Shown here: positions 1 through 11,303 of the stretch, one piece after another
How positions within the stretch are numbered: position 1 is the stretch's first letter
How the letters are laid out: each line of letters starts with the position of its first letter
From: Apostichopus californicus
Lineage: Eukaryota; Echinodermata; Holothuroidea; Aspidochirotida; Stichopodidae
Assembly (NCBI GenBank): GCA_020650975.1
Contig: JAIPMN010001229.1
Coordinates: 1-24,628, forward strand
Direction: 5' to 3'
Length of the DNA stretch: 24,628 bases
Position numbers and translations under genes: made by a program
Notes under the pieces: generated by a model
Seen by the model: the letters and a program-made list of their open reading frames with translations, nothing else
Told to the model about the DNA's origin: nothing
Database searches by the model: none

Positions 1-217
1 TAATTTAGTCTGCCTCATAAAATCAATCGTCTTTTTATGCCCAATTCTGAAGTCATTGTGACATGTCTTTTCATATTCTTAACTTTGTTCGGTAGTTGCT
101 TTTGCTCTTTAATTTTGTTGGGGCCCGGATTGCAGTGGCGTTGATATCTGTATAGTTAACACCAGAACAAACCTTTCTAAAACCCAAGAAAACGTTGTAC
201 TTATTGCTTTTTTTTCT
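1..217. other. non-coding flank, nothing recognised
   Basis: This is AT-rich sequence with no open frame of note and no recognisable RNA gene. A T-run near 208-216 directly precedes the first minisatellite unit. Confidence 0.5.
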
Positions 218-659
218 CTGAGATAGCTACCATGTCACAAATTAGACTAGTACTTCATGTGTCAGACTGAGATAGCTACCATGTCACATCTCAGGCAAGT
301 ACTTCATGTGTCAGACTGAGATAGCTACCATGTCATATCTCGGGCGAGTACGTCATTTGTCAGACTGAGATAGCTACCATGTCACATCACATCGCAGGCG
401 AGTACTTCATTTGTCAGACTGAGATAGCTACCATGTCACATCTCAGGCGAGAACTTCATGTGTCAGACTGAGATAGCTACCATGTCACATCACATCGCAG
501 GCGAGTACGTCATTTGTCAGACTGAGATAACTACCATGTCACATCTCAGGCGAGTACTTCATGTGTCACACTGAGTTAGCTACCATGTCACATCTCAGGC
601 GAGTACTTCATGTGTCAGACTGAGATAGCTACCATGTCACATCTCAGGCGAGAACTTCA
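218..659. repeat. minisatellite, nine ~49-bp units
   Basis: Units begin with CTGAGATAGCTACC at 218, 267, 316, 365, 419, 468, 522, 571 and 620. Seven of the eight complete spacings are easy to read as 49 bp, except that units 4 and 6 are 54 bp because of an extra 5 bases (CATCACATCGCAG in place of CATCTCAG). The ninth unit is cut off at about 659, where the sequence diverges. Most units contain a dyad: CTGAGAT, 14 bases, then ATCTCAG, which would pair as a 7-bp stem. The 54-bp variants carry one mismatch in this stem. The unit length is not a multiple of three and the frame changes from copy to copy, so the array is not coding. The period is read directly from the sequence; any function is unknown. 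Confidence 0.96.
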
Positions 660-2325
660 CGGGTTAGAGGGCTATGATATGTTACCATGCACCTTTATAA
701 TTGACCTTGTGCGTGGACATTTTAGGCTGTTATATTTCGTAGACATACCTTTGTTAACTAAGATATTTGTGTTGACCTTTCAGCTAATTATGGGTGTATA
801 TCATATATGTTCTGTCGACTACAAGTGACGGTAATAACTGATATCCTTGAGTTTCAAAATTAGCGATCAGTAGATGGAACACAGTACTTATCTTGCTAGG
901 TACCAGAATTCCTCTCTGGTCAACATAACCGTAAACTATCAACACTTTTTACAGTCTTTAGTATATTTCGGTGGCGTCAATAATCTTAAACGTAAAGAGG
1001 AAGTTAGACAGGAGGTGTTAGCTCAAGTACATACTTTAGTTTACGGCTTTAAAGTCGATAAGGTTCGCCACCAAGAATCAGTTAGCTACCACAGGACTTT
1101 TATTTGCTTTAGATAACTAGGAGGATGGTTCCGTTATAAGTTAGATTATCCTTATTTTTCTCAGTTTCAAACCGTCATTAATGAATTGTGTTACGTAACA
1201 TCAAGAAGTTCAAATCATCGTCCATTATGTGATCCTGCTCAAGACGTTTGTAAACTTCATATTGCTTTGGCCGTTTTTCTAATCCATGCAGTGTGTTATT
1301 TTACGTAACTATGAACTGATTATATCTCTTTCTGTAAGTTTTTTTTTTGGCCGATTGGCGGAGGGCGCTCGACCAGGGAATATATCCGAATGCCGTGGAT
1401 TTGTTCGTTACGGTTACATACTACATATGATTTCCCCATTGATCTGCACACTGAATTCTCAAAGTAATGTGGTCTGTAAGTCCTTGTACGAAATCCAGAC
1501 TACCTAAACTTTACCGTCGCTGGATTGCTTAAACGTTGGTCATTCAAGGTGTGACTTGTTAAAAAACAAAAATTTCTGTGGAAATGAAATACTTCAACAT
1601 AATAATGTTGATTTTAAGGAACCTGTCAAATCTGAAAAAGATTATTTAGGCTGTCATGGTAGACATCTCTTCGTGCGTCTTTATAATATGGCTTCGATAT
1701 ACTTTAAGATCGCCCTCTATTTATATAGACATTGTTTTCAGTAGTTGCAGTAGTTGCAAGTAGCAAAACATGACAAATGCCGCCCTTCTTATGTCTGTAA
1801 GATTCGTCTTCCTTATATTTAATGAAACATAAAGCACCGTTGAAGGAAAATCGGTACATATACTTTAGAAAGCTGCAATCATTATGTTGAACTTTATTTA
1901 TTGCATTGTTGTTTCTTCCTTTTGCCACACATTATATTTTCTTTGTGAAAATGGTTGCTATTGAATACTTCAACACGCCAAAGGGTGGTTGGATCGCCAT
2001 GAAACGTTCACGCTCTGAGTTCAGCAGTTTCACATTTGTACGAATTTAATGGTATGCAACGTTTCCTCTGAATTTGGAATAGAATAAAAAAAACAACGTT
2101 AAATTCAATGTTGCAAAGGAAATCAGTACAACCTTCATTTAGGCGTTTTGTTTCAACATGATATTGCAGACACTATTCTTCTATTCCGGACATATACATC
2201 CTAAGGCATAGAAGTTAGTACAACTTCTCGTTTTCCGACAGTTTCCATTCGCTTAGAGCTAGTTTTCCCAATTATAGATACCAATTTACGCTCTTTCCAC
2301 ACTTGTCTACAGCTAAAAGTTTTTG
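660..2325. other. intergenic, no supported gene
   Basis: Short open frames occur here, for example 874-1116 (80 codons, plus strand) and 1286-1507 (73 codons, plus strand). I recognise no domain in them, they lack convincing flanking splice sites, and their length is what AT-rich DNA gives by chance. A short GC-richer island at about 1350-1400 interrupts the AT-rich background. The 874-1116 frame is the most protein-like by composition, with several charged residues, and could be a fossil of a mobile element, but I cannot assign it. Confidence 0.4.
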
Positions 2326-2607
2326 ATGGAGAGCAGGCACGTACGAGTGATATATGGAAATAAGACCAAAATAACTGACGATTTGCCAACTGACGTGACG
2401 AAATTTACATATCTCTATTGTATAATGAGTAATGTATATACAGAGAGCCGTGTTATCAAAGCCGAAGGTCTGTTCTGCGCGTATCCTAGTGGGGTGTTTT
2501 GCTCATCACTACCGTCACAAAAACTAAGAGCGAGTGATAGAAGGCTTCGGTGGAGTTTGGTGATCCATGTGACTTACATTCGTTTATTAAGTTGTCAGTA
2601 CATCTAA
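2326..2607 (+). pseudogene. possible decayed LINE reverse transcriptase C-terminal fragment
   Basis: From the ATG at 2326 the plus frame gives a segment containing IYGNKTKITDDLPTDVTKF, then TYL, then IMSN, followed by a region with IKAEG. This follows the layout of the stretch found after the reverse transcriptase catalytic core in many animal non-LTR elements: a short strand ending near NG, a DLPT-like linker, the FTYLGS motif, then an IxxRIxKA helix. Here the FTYLGS glycine is replaced (FTYLYC) and the helix is degraded. The frame upstream has several stops at 2221-2320, and similarity fades after about 2500, so the fragment is 5'-truncated and dead. The match is from memory of the family, is short, and could be coincidence. 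Confidence 0.3.
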
Positions 2608-5376
2608 AACTAAATTCTGTATACCTGAAGAATACAACTTTAAAAAAAAAAGATAACTTAAAAAATAGATAACATAATGTCTTCATTGTACAATATAAAT
2701 CGTGTAGCACGTCACACATAAAACACGAAAAAGAAAATCCCATTTTAACAGCGCAGGATAAAATTCGTGGTAAATTAATTTTTACACTGAAGTTTCTGCT
2801 GGTAGTTTAGCGTGCATTACCAATGTTAGTCATTTTGTCAAATTCTGTTTGCAAATTAGGTTTGCTAATAGGTTAGCAGTGTCAGATTTCGTCATTCTAC
2901 ACTGTGTACGCCGTCATGTGTAATCTATACTGTCATATGTTTACATTCCTAAGCCGGAGTCGCCTTTTAGATTCTTGTTTAATATAATCTGAAAACTGAT
3001 ATTTCTTTGGCCCACCAATGTCACTCATCCTTTATGTTTCCTTGATTTTTAAATCCGAGGCTCGATTGAATGTATGCAACCAGATGTAGAATGTAGACGG
3101 CAATCAATAGTGCAAAATGGATTCGTTGCTGTTATTTATCATCTTTTTCTTTATCTTCTTCTTCTTCTCTTCATATCATAGTGGATCAATTCCATTTTTT
3201 AGCTATGTTGGATGAAACGGCTAAGATTGATGCTCTTTGTGTCATAAGTTTCATTTCGTTTTAAAATGATTATCTGTTCCATTTCGTCATATGCTGTATA
3301 ATAGTGAACCAAGACGCGAACAACAAATGAATATGGGAACTCCATATTACTCTTGCATTTCCATACTGCCCCTGAGTCCTTAGAGTCTCGATCGTATTAC
3401 AGAAAGACTGTAATCTTGAGGTCATACTGGATGTTATAATAACTGACGCAAGTATGTATTGCCAATATGATGTAACATGTACTGATTATTAACCAGTGAC
3501 ATGCACAGTATTCCAAAGGTGGAGAGAGGGATAAGGAGGGGGGGGGGGGTAATGACGGCTCTTTGAAGTCAGTCGATAATAAGATGGGAAAGATGGAAAA
3601 GATGTGATTGTTGTTGTTATATGGGAGAATGGGACGATGAGATTAATATGTTGAAAGTAATTCCCGAACTGTTGTTTTGTCTGTTTTGAGGACCTTTTGT
3701 CTCGTTAAATCGATTTTTGTAATTTCTCGATCCTGATTCTATATACAGTATATTACATAGAATTTAAAGGTTCCTTTAAAGTCTGTACAAGTAGAATAAA
3801 CTATGGTATTATGTTACAATGAAAGGAAATGTCGACGCACGAACGTCGGGTCCCTCTGAAAAACATGTTGTTTAAGAAAGCGTCTAGCCTGTGAATGGGT
3901 GAACAGAAATAATTACTTTCAGCAGTGCTTAACAAACAAATTGGTGCATTCTCCTAATTGGATGTCAGTGTAGAGAGGAGACACATAATGGCGTGAATAC
4001 TAAAAGCTTTTATTCCAGATGGTTTAAAGTTTCCTAAGTGAATTTCCAGGATACTATACTTTTCATAACAGCTGTATGTTATAGTTTTATTTACCAATTT
4101 TACGAAACATTAAAATTACTTCTTTGTTCAAAATATTTCTCGGTGATACAATATAGGAAACCCATATCATTTTCAACATGTTTAAGTTACTTATCGAGCA
4201 ACTAATTAGGTTAATAAAAGATTCTATAAAACAAGTCTGGGTTAATGTTGTGAGAAATATCTATAACAGTAGAGTCATGGGCAGGCATATAATCTAGGAA
4301 ACGAGCCGTGTAGAGTTTTATCTTATATATATTATATTTTAGATTTAAACGTATATGAAAGGTTCATGCAAACATAGAACAGTTGTTTACGCGTATTCAC
4401 AGTTCTTTGCTAACATAAATTTCTACATCTGTGGTTTTGTAGGGATGTGGAAAGTGAAAACATCAATCGTTTCTTCAGCGCTACGACTTTAACGAAAACT
4501 TAATGGGTGAGATCCATCTATAGTTGGTATCAAGCCGTTCTTCTTTAGAAGAAAAAGTAATTTATTTACATATCACCGAAACAACAATGACCTCGATAGT
4601 GTGGGTATTATGTATCAGAGGTAATCGAACGTATAGTGTTTTAGTCAGTACCCAATTAACTAACCAAATTTATTTAGTTTTGGACAACGTCGCATACACA
4701 TCAAGGAAGGAATGCGATATTGTGATAAAAGTTTTATTGAACAAAGTGAAATTAATAATCGCGTTTTCATCCTACAACTAGTGTGAGTGTTTGACAAAAA
4801 CAATCTCTCTGATCCCGTGCATATGAGATTCATGTAGAGTATCTTGGTGCAAAACAGCAACTTCAACAACATTCAAAGCAGATCTAAGTTTGGTTGTAAT
4901 CATACGTTATAGTGTTTATCAAATATACAAACAGGATGTGTGTTCCTCGAGTTTTTCCCTTTTCCCTTTTTCTGTCTTTGTTATTGTTATAATTACTATC
5001 ATTAACTTCAAATTGCCTTTGCTAAGTTGACACCTGCGGTTGGTAAGGGTACATTTTCTTCAATGTATTGCTTCTGTCCGTGACTGATATATAAATGGAT
5101 GTGATTGACTGGCAAGAGTAGCTTCTCATGACACTCTGGGGCATAAAGTATACCTATATGTGCTAAATACTTCATGGTTCATGTGGCCCAGGTTTATGTG
5201 TATAATAGAGAAATATCCATATCAAATTTCAAAGTCTAACTGCAGTCGTTGCATTATATACTTCACCTCACTTTTATTAAACCATGACAGGAACATATCA
5301 TGTACAATATTGTATGAATTGTATAAGTGGTCTCCCTTTAATTCGAAGAGGTGAGAAATTGACATTCAGAGAGTGT
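2608..5376. other. intergenic, AT-rich, simple-sequence tracts
   Basis: No gene is recognised. Small landmarks are a CTT-rich tract near 3150-3172, a 12-base G run at 3538-3549, and a near-palindrome TTTAAAGGTTCCTTTAAA at 3763-3780. The 85-codon plus frame at 4524-4781 starts at a TTG and shows no domain. Confidence 0.45.
3538..3549. repeat. G12 homopolymer
   Basis: Twelve consecutive G follow the purine-rich stretch GGATAAGGA on the plus strand. Such runs are length-variable and slip in sequencing, so the exact count is uncertain. Confidence 0.9.
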
Positions 5377-5594
5377 TCATAATAAGGACTCTTGCAGGAG
5401 TTTAATTTCCATTCTAAGAGTGAAAAGTTGACCATTGGGCTCTAACAGAATACAAACTACTATTCTACGAATCCTCATCGGAAAACTTTGAGAGCGAGAT
5501 TGAATTCTAACCATCCCGAAAGTATCGTCGCTCGCCTGCACTTGTTGAGGTGACCTACAGAATACTGATGAACAAATCTTCTGACGTCCACTTC
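5377..5594 (-). other. unassigned minus-strand open frame
   Basis: A minus-strand frame opens at an ATG at 5664, crosses the 22-bp repeat and runs to a TGA at 5377-5379, 95 codons in all. The part after the repeat (5377-5594) has a balanced, protein-like composition, with several Arg, Gln and Ser and a Leu-rich end, whereas the N-terminal part is just translated repeat. I recognise no family. It may be chance, or a fossil exon or transposon piece. Confidence 0.15.
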
Positions 5595-5660
5595 GCACTC
5601 CATACATAGTGCAATAGCACTCCATACATAGTGCAATAGCACTCCATACATAGTACAATG
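5595..5660. repeat. three-copy 22-bp tandem repeat
   Basis: Units begin with GCACTCCATACATAG at 5595, 5617 and 5639. The first two are identical and the third differs at two positions near its end. No diverged units are evident outside this span, so the expansion looks recent and small. Confidence 0.93.
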
Positions 5661-5984
5661 TCATTGTGCAACGCGCACTTTAGGTGGGTTACTTTTCTCA
5701 TGTTTTTAGCAATAAAAGCTATCTCTATAAATTTCGTAATCCTGATTCGATGCTAAAATCCGATACCGTACAAATTCACAGATCGTTACTTTGACTACAT
5801 AGGCTTTTACTAAACATAATGTAGTAAAGTTTCGCATTTTGAGCGTTTTCCGACTTCCGCTTTTGCATTTGAGATATTTATATTCCACATGTCTTGGAGA
5901 CGAAACGTTGGCAATCGGATCCAGTTTTATAAATCACTAAATCGTTAACATTCCTTTCAGTTCCTTACGGAAGAGTAGAAGGGA

Positions 5985-6332
5985 CATGTCAATTGACGAT
6001 TTGACTGATAAGATGCAACAATTCGTCAAAATGACAAGAATCTAAAACTCGTCAAAATGTCAACCATTTGAAAATTTGCGATTTGTCGAGATGTAATAAC
6101 TCGTCAAAATGGAGAATATATAAAGATTGTCGTTTTGACGACAGTATACCAGGTTTTTGTTATTTTCCAGATTTGGAAGAGGGCGAGTCGGTAAGTTTCA
6201 GGGTTTTTGGCAATTTGACGAGTTGATGCATCTCAACGAAACACCATTTTTAAGATTTTTTTAAATTTTGGTATGATGTCGTCAAAACGTCAATTTTGAC
6301 ATGTTTGTCATAATGACGAGTTGGTGCATCTC
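5985..6332. repeat. fold-back cluster of CGTCAAAATG motifs
   Basis: A 24-base motif of the form AGATGnAnnAnTCGTCAAAATG occurs forward at 6011-6034 and 6089-6112, and in reverse complement at 6210-6233 and 6308-6331. An additional forward CTCGTCAAAATGTCA lies at 6049-6063. A second motif, CATGTCAATTGACG at 5985-5998, recurs inverted at about 6287-6303. The left half therefore carries forward copies and the right half reverse copies, giving a palindromic element of roughly 350 bp with imperfect arms. This could be a foldback-type or miniature inverted-repeat element, or a locally rearranged tandem repeat. No target-site duplication is obvious. Confidence 0.6.
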
Positions 6333-9300
6333 TATAAAACGTCACTTAATATGTCACTTTTACGCTTCCGTAGTTTAATGAGTTTCCTTGTATCATACGA
6401 TATTCCGTTACTTAATGAACTGTTGAATGGCTACAAAACTGATGTATTACGATTACACCTGGGGCTTTGTGATTAAAATCGCTACATAACCTTGACCTTT
6501 TATCAATACGTTTGTGTCACAATCAAGACTAAAGTACAAGCATGGAAAAGAAAACAATTTCCAGGTGTGTGTGTGTTTTTATTACAAACATGAAAAATCC
6601 AATATAGAAAGTAAAACACAGTATTGCCTTCATAAGGTTAGCTATGAGTTGAAACGGAGCGTTTTAAACTCTCCGTCGTCAGAGTTCAACATTTTGGTCG
6701 CTTGGGATTCGGTCAAATCTGATTTCTTTTCTAATCTGGTCTTTTTAAAAGAAGCTGCATATTGGTGACGTAAGGCAAAATACCAAAGATCATTTTAAGG
6801 CTGTGTAATCTTTGTATTTACTCTTAGTTACACTGGTTTTACATTGTATGAAGAACATGAAAACCAATTTGAGTGATTTCTGAGTCATGATACTTCTCAG
6901 CTCTATTTGAAAAAGACATACTTCTCATTGGCATAAATATATAATATGTAAAAAAGGACCATATAGTGTTCTTAGAGTACTTATATATATATATTTTTTT
7001 TACAAGCCGATATATCTAATGTGTATATCTCCAGTCGCAATGATATGTTTATTTGTGTTTATCGATCGCTTTCAATCGTTTATACTATGAGCTAACCAAA
7101 TACGAACTGCGTTGGTTTCTTTGCAAGTATGATTTAAAGACTTAAACGAACTACAATGCTTGTAGTCTTTGAAGTCTTTAGACAGGAGTTCAATTTTGGA
7201 CTTAATTCTCAAATGATAAACCCATGCATATTAATATATTGATATTGCTAGATGACCGAAGCTATCACGACGTTTTGGCCAGTCATTCTGTTTATATGCA
7301 TATATAATTGTTTGTAATTTTATTTTACAAACATTGCGTGACCATTATGCAGGATGATACTCTTGATAAAAGACAGGTTGTTAAAGAAGTTGCAAAGGAT
7401 GTGAATAAAGAGGGCCCTACCTTCATTAAAATTTAAATATATGTTAAAGAAAGGGGGAAAACATCCACAACAAGAAACAGAGAAAAAAGGAGATTTTGTT
7501 TTGGGATGTACAGTGTTTTAATCTATTCTCCCGTAGAACCAAATGAATATAATTTAATGACATGATAGGCACGATATCTTACTTGTATCTTATCTTCCAT
7601 CTTTTGATAAAATAAATATATTACAGATCTTGACTGGGAATTTGTTGACGATGATGAGTCGATTGTAATGAAAGGTTTGTGTACAAATAACAACAAAGTA
7701 ATGAAAATGGAGAGAAACAAGTATCATATGAAAAGGAAAACAAAAAATTAATAAAATGCAATGAATCTTTCTCTCTGCGCGTTATAAAATTTAAGCACAA
7801 TAAACATACGTAACCCTCTCAACACATTTTGCATTCAGATGAGTACATTACAGTCTCTCAAAGGGTTGTAACTCGATTATCACTGAATTCTAGTGAAACT
7901 ATAAATAAATAAATTAAGACCACTTATTATAATATTACATCTCGATCTAGACTAGTAATTTCTTTCAAACAATTTTATGCAATGTAATCGATAAGTCTTA
8001 GATTGTTTAGGGCTGTACAGGTATCATGTTAATTTGTAATATGTATGCGTTAGTAAAAAGCCTAGGTCTTACGAACTTAACCTCAAGTTAAAAATAAATA
8101 AATTATCTAAAGAGGTTTAAGCATATTCATGAGTTATTTCTATGGTATAAAAAGACCAGATTGATACATATCTACTATTTTAGGTCGTTTAAATTATATA
8201 AAGTCATCTACATAGATTTAATACCTATCTTGCTGTCTAGACGTACATTAAATATTAGAAAGCATCTAGATTAATTTGGTAAAATCTACAGTTTAAGCAT
8301 GATGGACATAATAATTAAGGCACTCATCGTTGCTTGATAACGTTTAACTTTGTTGTTGGGGAGCATGTGTGCCTTGTAACCGATGATCTCCTTATCACAT
8401 GCTTACAAATGTTCACTTAGAACTGGTTGTTAAACTACTTCAAGTATAGAACTTTCGACCAATAACATGAGTTTGCAAATGATTACCATGTTTGCTCATA
8501 CGAAAGGAATATTTGATTCTTTGTAATTATTTCAAGAGTTATCGGACATGCGACAAATATGCCATTACCATATCTTGGACACTTTTGAACTGAAGCGCTT
8601 GATAAAAACATCAATCATGAACAAGTCATGGTCTTATTCTGCAATTTACGAATGTTGGAGGAAAGGGAAGGGATTTGACTGATAATCTAATTATTGTGAT
8701 ATTTCTATCCTCATATTGTGTTAACGTTCTCATGTTTATACTTTTCTTTCTTCGTAATCCAGTGAAAAGTTTCAAAACATGATATATAACTAAGAACAGT
8801 AATACTAGTTGACCAATATGCAGTAGAGATTAAATGGTTAGAATGGTTTCATAAATGACATTACAATACGTCTACTTAAACGTCAATCTTTGCTCCCACT
8901 TTGCTCCCAAAATATAACTGAGCATTACAGACTTTAGACGTTACATGATGATTTACACATCTTCGAAATCAAAACACTTAACGAAAACTGAACAGCATGC
9001 AAAAGCCGGGGATACTATTATTTCTCTCGTTTGAAACTCTGCTCTCTTAAGTATGCATTGTTTAAAACGCTTTGATTTTCCTAATTTGTGTTTGTTTGTT
9101 TTTTGGCAACTTTAATTGACGTTTGCCATTAGTGTTTGTTACTGGAGTGATTAGTTGTTTTGAATTGTTTAAAGACACTAGCTGAGTCGGTGTTGAAATT
9201 TATATATTAATTTAGGAAAGCCGTATGATTAACATATAATATAGCAAACTAACAATGAGCTGCATGGGGTAGATTCCAATAGAGGCATCATGTCAACCGT

Positions 9301-9638
9301 TTCATCTAACAATCTCATATGGTTAAATTTGTATGTAGTTAAAGTTGGTACCGTATACCCAAAGGCTAAACCACATTGTTTAGTGATATGTAGGAATGGT
9401 AGAGATGGTATTCCGAAGACACAAATCCGATTATCACTATTTGTCTATGTGCTAGAGATAACTGCCATAAACAGCTTCCCCAAACAGGTGAAAAACATAC
9501 AACCTTATTTCATTTGCGAGATATCACAATTTTAATGTCTCTTGACACATAAGGCTGAAGACTTGATCAAATATAATATGACATCATCGAGCCACATGTG
9601 GTTTCAAATAGTATGTTCTTATTTTACTTATTGGAATG
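6333..9638. other. intergenic, nothing supported
   Basis: This is a long AT-rich stretch with many stops in all frames. The 84-codon plus frame at 6514-6768 starts at GTG and shows no recognisable domain. AAAT-type runs occur at 7902-7915 and about 8092-8104, and an (AT)n run abuts a T run at 6981-7001. No tRNA, rRNA or known microRNA was recognised. Confidence 0.45.
7902..7915. repeat. short AAAT microsatellite
   Basis: The sequence reads TAAATAAATAAATT. Similar runs occur near 8092-8104 and at 13191-13204. Such tails often mark 3' ends of non-LTR elements or SINEs, but here no body of an element is recognised upstream. Confidence 0.6.
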
Positions 9639-9644
9639 TTTATT
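9639..9644 (-). promoter_or_regulatory. candidate poly(A) signal for the receptor gene
   Basis: The plus-strand TTTATT is AATAAA on the minus strand, about 530 bases downstream of the receptor stop codon. I saw no closer AATAAA. In AT-rich DNA the hexamer is common by chance, so this is only a positional candidate. Confidence 0.2.
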
Positions 9645-10175
9645 TCATGTAATGCAGATTGGTTCTGCAAATTCTGAATCTAAATTGGTTTGAGATACTG
9701 TTCACATTCTAATTTAAAACCATGACAAGAACAACAAAAGAGAAGTATAAGGTTTTAGATCCTAGTGGAACTATGACATCACAGATGTACAAACTGACAG
9801 ATCCCAGACGGAACAAGGTTTGTCTCAGCTGTTTGGAGGAATTATTTTTTCACAAAGATCTTTATCGTATATGCCAGAGACGATGAATAGGTTACTTCCC
9901 CCTTTCAATGATATTATTTTAAATATGTAAATCAATCTTAGAAAAATATGACAATTTATCCATCAGCACCCACCAGAAATAATGGTTACGAACAATGTAT
10001 CTTTGTCTCACATGCAATAAAATATTAGGTTTCTTTCCTTCCGAGGATGAACACAATTCATCCTGTCAGGTAGAGCCCTTTTTCTTAATTCAGTCAAATG
10101 CATTACCACCGACACTTGCGTCTGTTGTATTGGAACCACACTTGGCGGTTCACAACTCCATCATTTTGGTAGCAA

Positions 10176-11303
10176 TTAACCAGATTGGATGGAGTAAGTC
10201 TTTTCACCGTTCCGCTGCGGAGAGTCTCTGTGGTTGTGGTTAGATGTACCTGAATTTGTTCGAATGGTCATCATCGTAAACGATTTAGCACTGGTCCACT
10301 GATGTTTGGGTAAAAAAGGACACCCGGAAAAAAGAAAGCGTAACTTCCGCCTATAATTTGAACTGACAGCGTAGAGTAAGATGGGATTTGTGCAAGACGA
10401 TAGCAGACCACAGAAATACGAGATATCTAAGAGGAAGAACATAAATGGAAACCTTTCGAAAAATGAATTCATGTGTTCTTCAGGAATGAACTCAAAGACC
10501 AAAGAGTGTACGTAGTATGGTAACCAGAGGACGGCGAAAAGTATGGCCGCAAGAAGGATGACGAACGCCAAGCGATTTCGAGAGCTTTGTCGTCTATCGG
10601 CAGCACCTCGCACACTGCCCCTAATCTCCCCAGTATCTCGCACCAACACTAAGGCAGTGAGAGTATAGAACACGAAAACAGCAACGAAAGGTAACAAATA
10701 AATCGCGAAGAACAATACAAGGATGTAATACTTCCAGTGAGTTTCGTGAAATGGCAGACGACAATCCCCGCACTCTCCAATATGAGCCCACAACATTGCT
10801 GGAAGGGAGAAGAGGAAAGATATGAACCAAATAGTAGTAGCGATAGCGAGAGTTCGTATACCTGCATGTCGCCATCCGGCGTGTCTTCGGCTGAATGGTC
10901 GAGCAATCGCTTCATATCTGTCGTAACTTAGTGCAGCGAAAGTTAACACCGACACTCCTTGGGTAATGTGCTGTGATAATTTGATTATCTTACACAAGTA
11001 AAGTGGTGATGTCCATCCACCTTTCAGATAAAAGAATACCAGGTCTGGCACGACAAAGATGAAGAGCAGCAGATCACCTAGCGACATGTTGATAATCAGT
11101 AAGTTTGGAGGTGTCCTCATATCTTTATGCATAATCGAGATGACGATTAAACTGCCATTCCCCAGTACTCCGACGACGAAGACACCAAGGATAAAGATAG
11201 GTGCGAATGATGACAAATCTTCGACATCACTTGCGCAATAGCTTACATTCCACGCATATTCGCTGTCACTGCTATCTGCAAAATTGGACGGGTATTCGGT
11301 CAT
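10176..11303 (-). CDS. bombesin/CCHamide-type neuropeptide G protein-coupled receptor
   Basis: This is a complete class A seven-helix receptor of 375 residues, normal length for the family, on a single coding exon. The frame stays open further upstream, but codon 11333-11331 is TTG; the first ATG is 11303-11301, with A at -3, so I start there. Visible landmarks are a probable N-glycosylation site (Asn19, NVS), GN in helix 1 (Asn49), LGD in helix 2 (Asp77), Trp97 in the first outer loop, Cys104 atop helix 3 for the disulfide to Cys178 or Cys181, DRY at 128-130, Trp159 in helix 4, Pro205 in helix 5, WLP in helix 6 (260-262), NPILLY in helix 7 (306-311), helix 8 from about 314, Cys328 as a possible palmitoylation site, and a Ser/Thr-rich tail. 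MRTPPNLLI, GVSVLTFAALSYDRY and SSCTNPILLY resemble bombesin, CCHamide and endothelin receptors. Peptide binding and G protein (probably Gq) coupling are inferred from the family; the exact ligand is not determinable. The residue before Trp260 is Leu rather than the usual Cys. Confidence 0.93.
   Translation of the reverse strand: MTEYPSNFADSSDSEYAWNVSYCASDVEDLSSFAPIFILGVFVVGVLGNGSLIVISIMHKDMRTPPNLLIINMSLGDLLLFIFVVPDLVFFYLKGGWTSPLYLCKIIKLSQHITQGVSVLTFAALSYDRYEAIARPFSRRHAGWRHAGIRTLAIATTIWFISFLFSLPAMLWAHIGECGDCRLPFHETHWKYYILVLFFAIYLLPFVAVFVFYTLTALVLVRDTGEIRGSVRGAADRRQSSRNRLAFVILLAAILFAVLWLPYYVHSLVFEFIPEEHMNSFFERFPFMFFLLDISYFCGLLSSCTNPILLYAVSSNYRRKLRFLFSGCPFLPKHQWTSAKSFTMMTIRTNSGTSNHNHRDSPQRNGEKTYSIQSG

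Noticed and set aside
610..828. 72-codon plus frame beginning in the last minisatellite units
   Set aside because: It starts inside the tandem repeat, the frame changes from unit to unit, and the unique part shows no domain.
8316..8323. TAAGGCAC, the seed end of miR-124
   Set aside because: Similarity stops after eight bases and no flanking hairpin is evident.
9995..10243. 82-codon plus frame at the 3' end of the receptor
   Set aside because: It overlaps the receptor stop and C-terminal coding sequence on the other strand and has no recognised domain.
10621..10931. Three frames overlapping the receptor on both strands
   Set aside because: They lie wholly inside the receptor coding exon and are shadows of its codon pattern.
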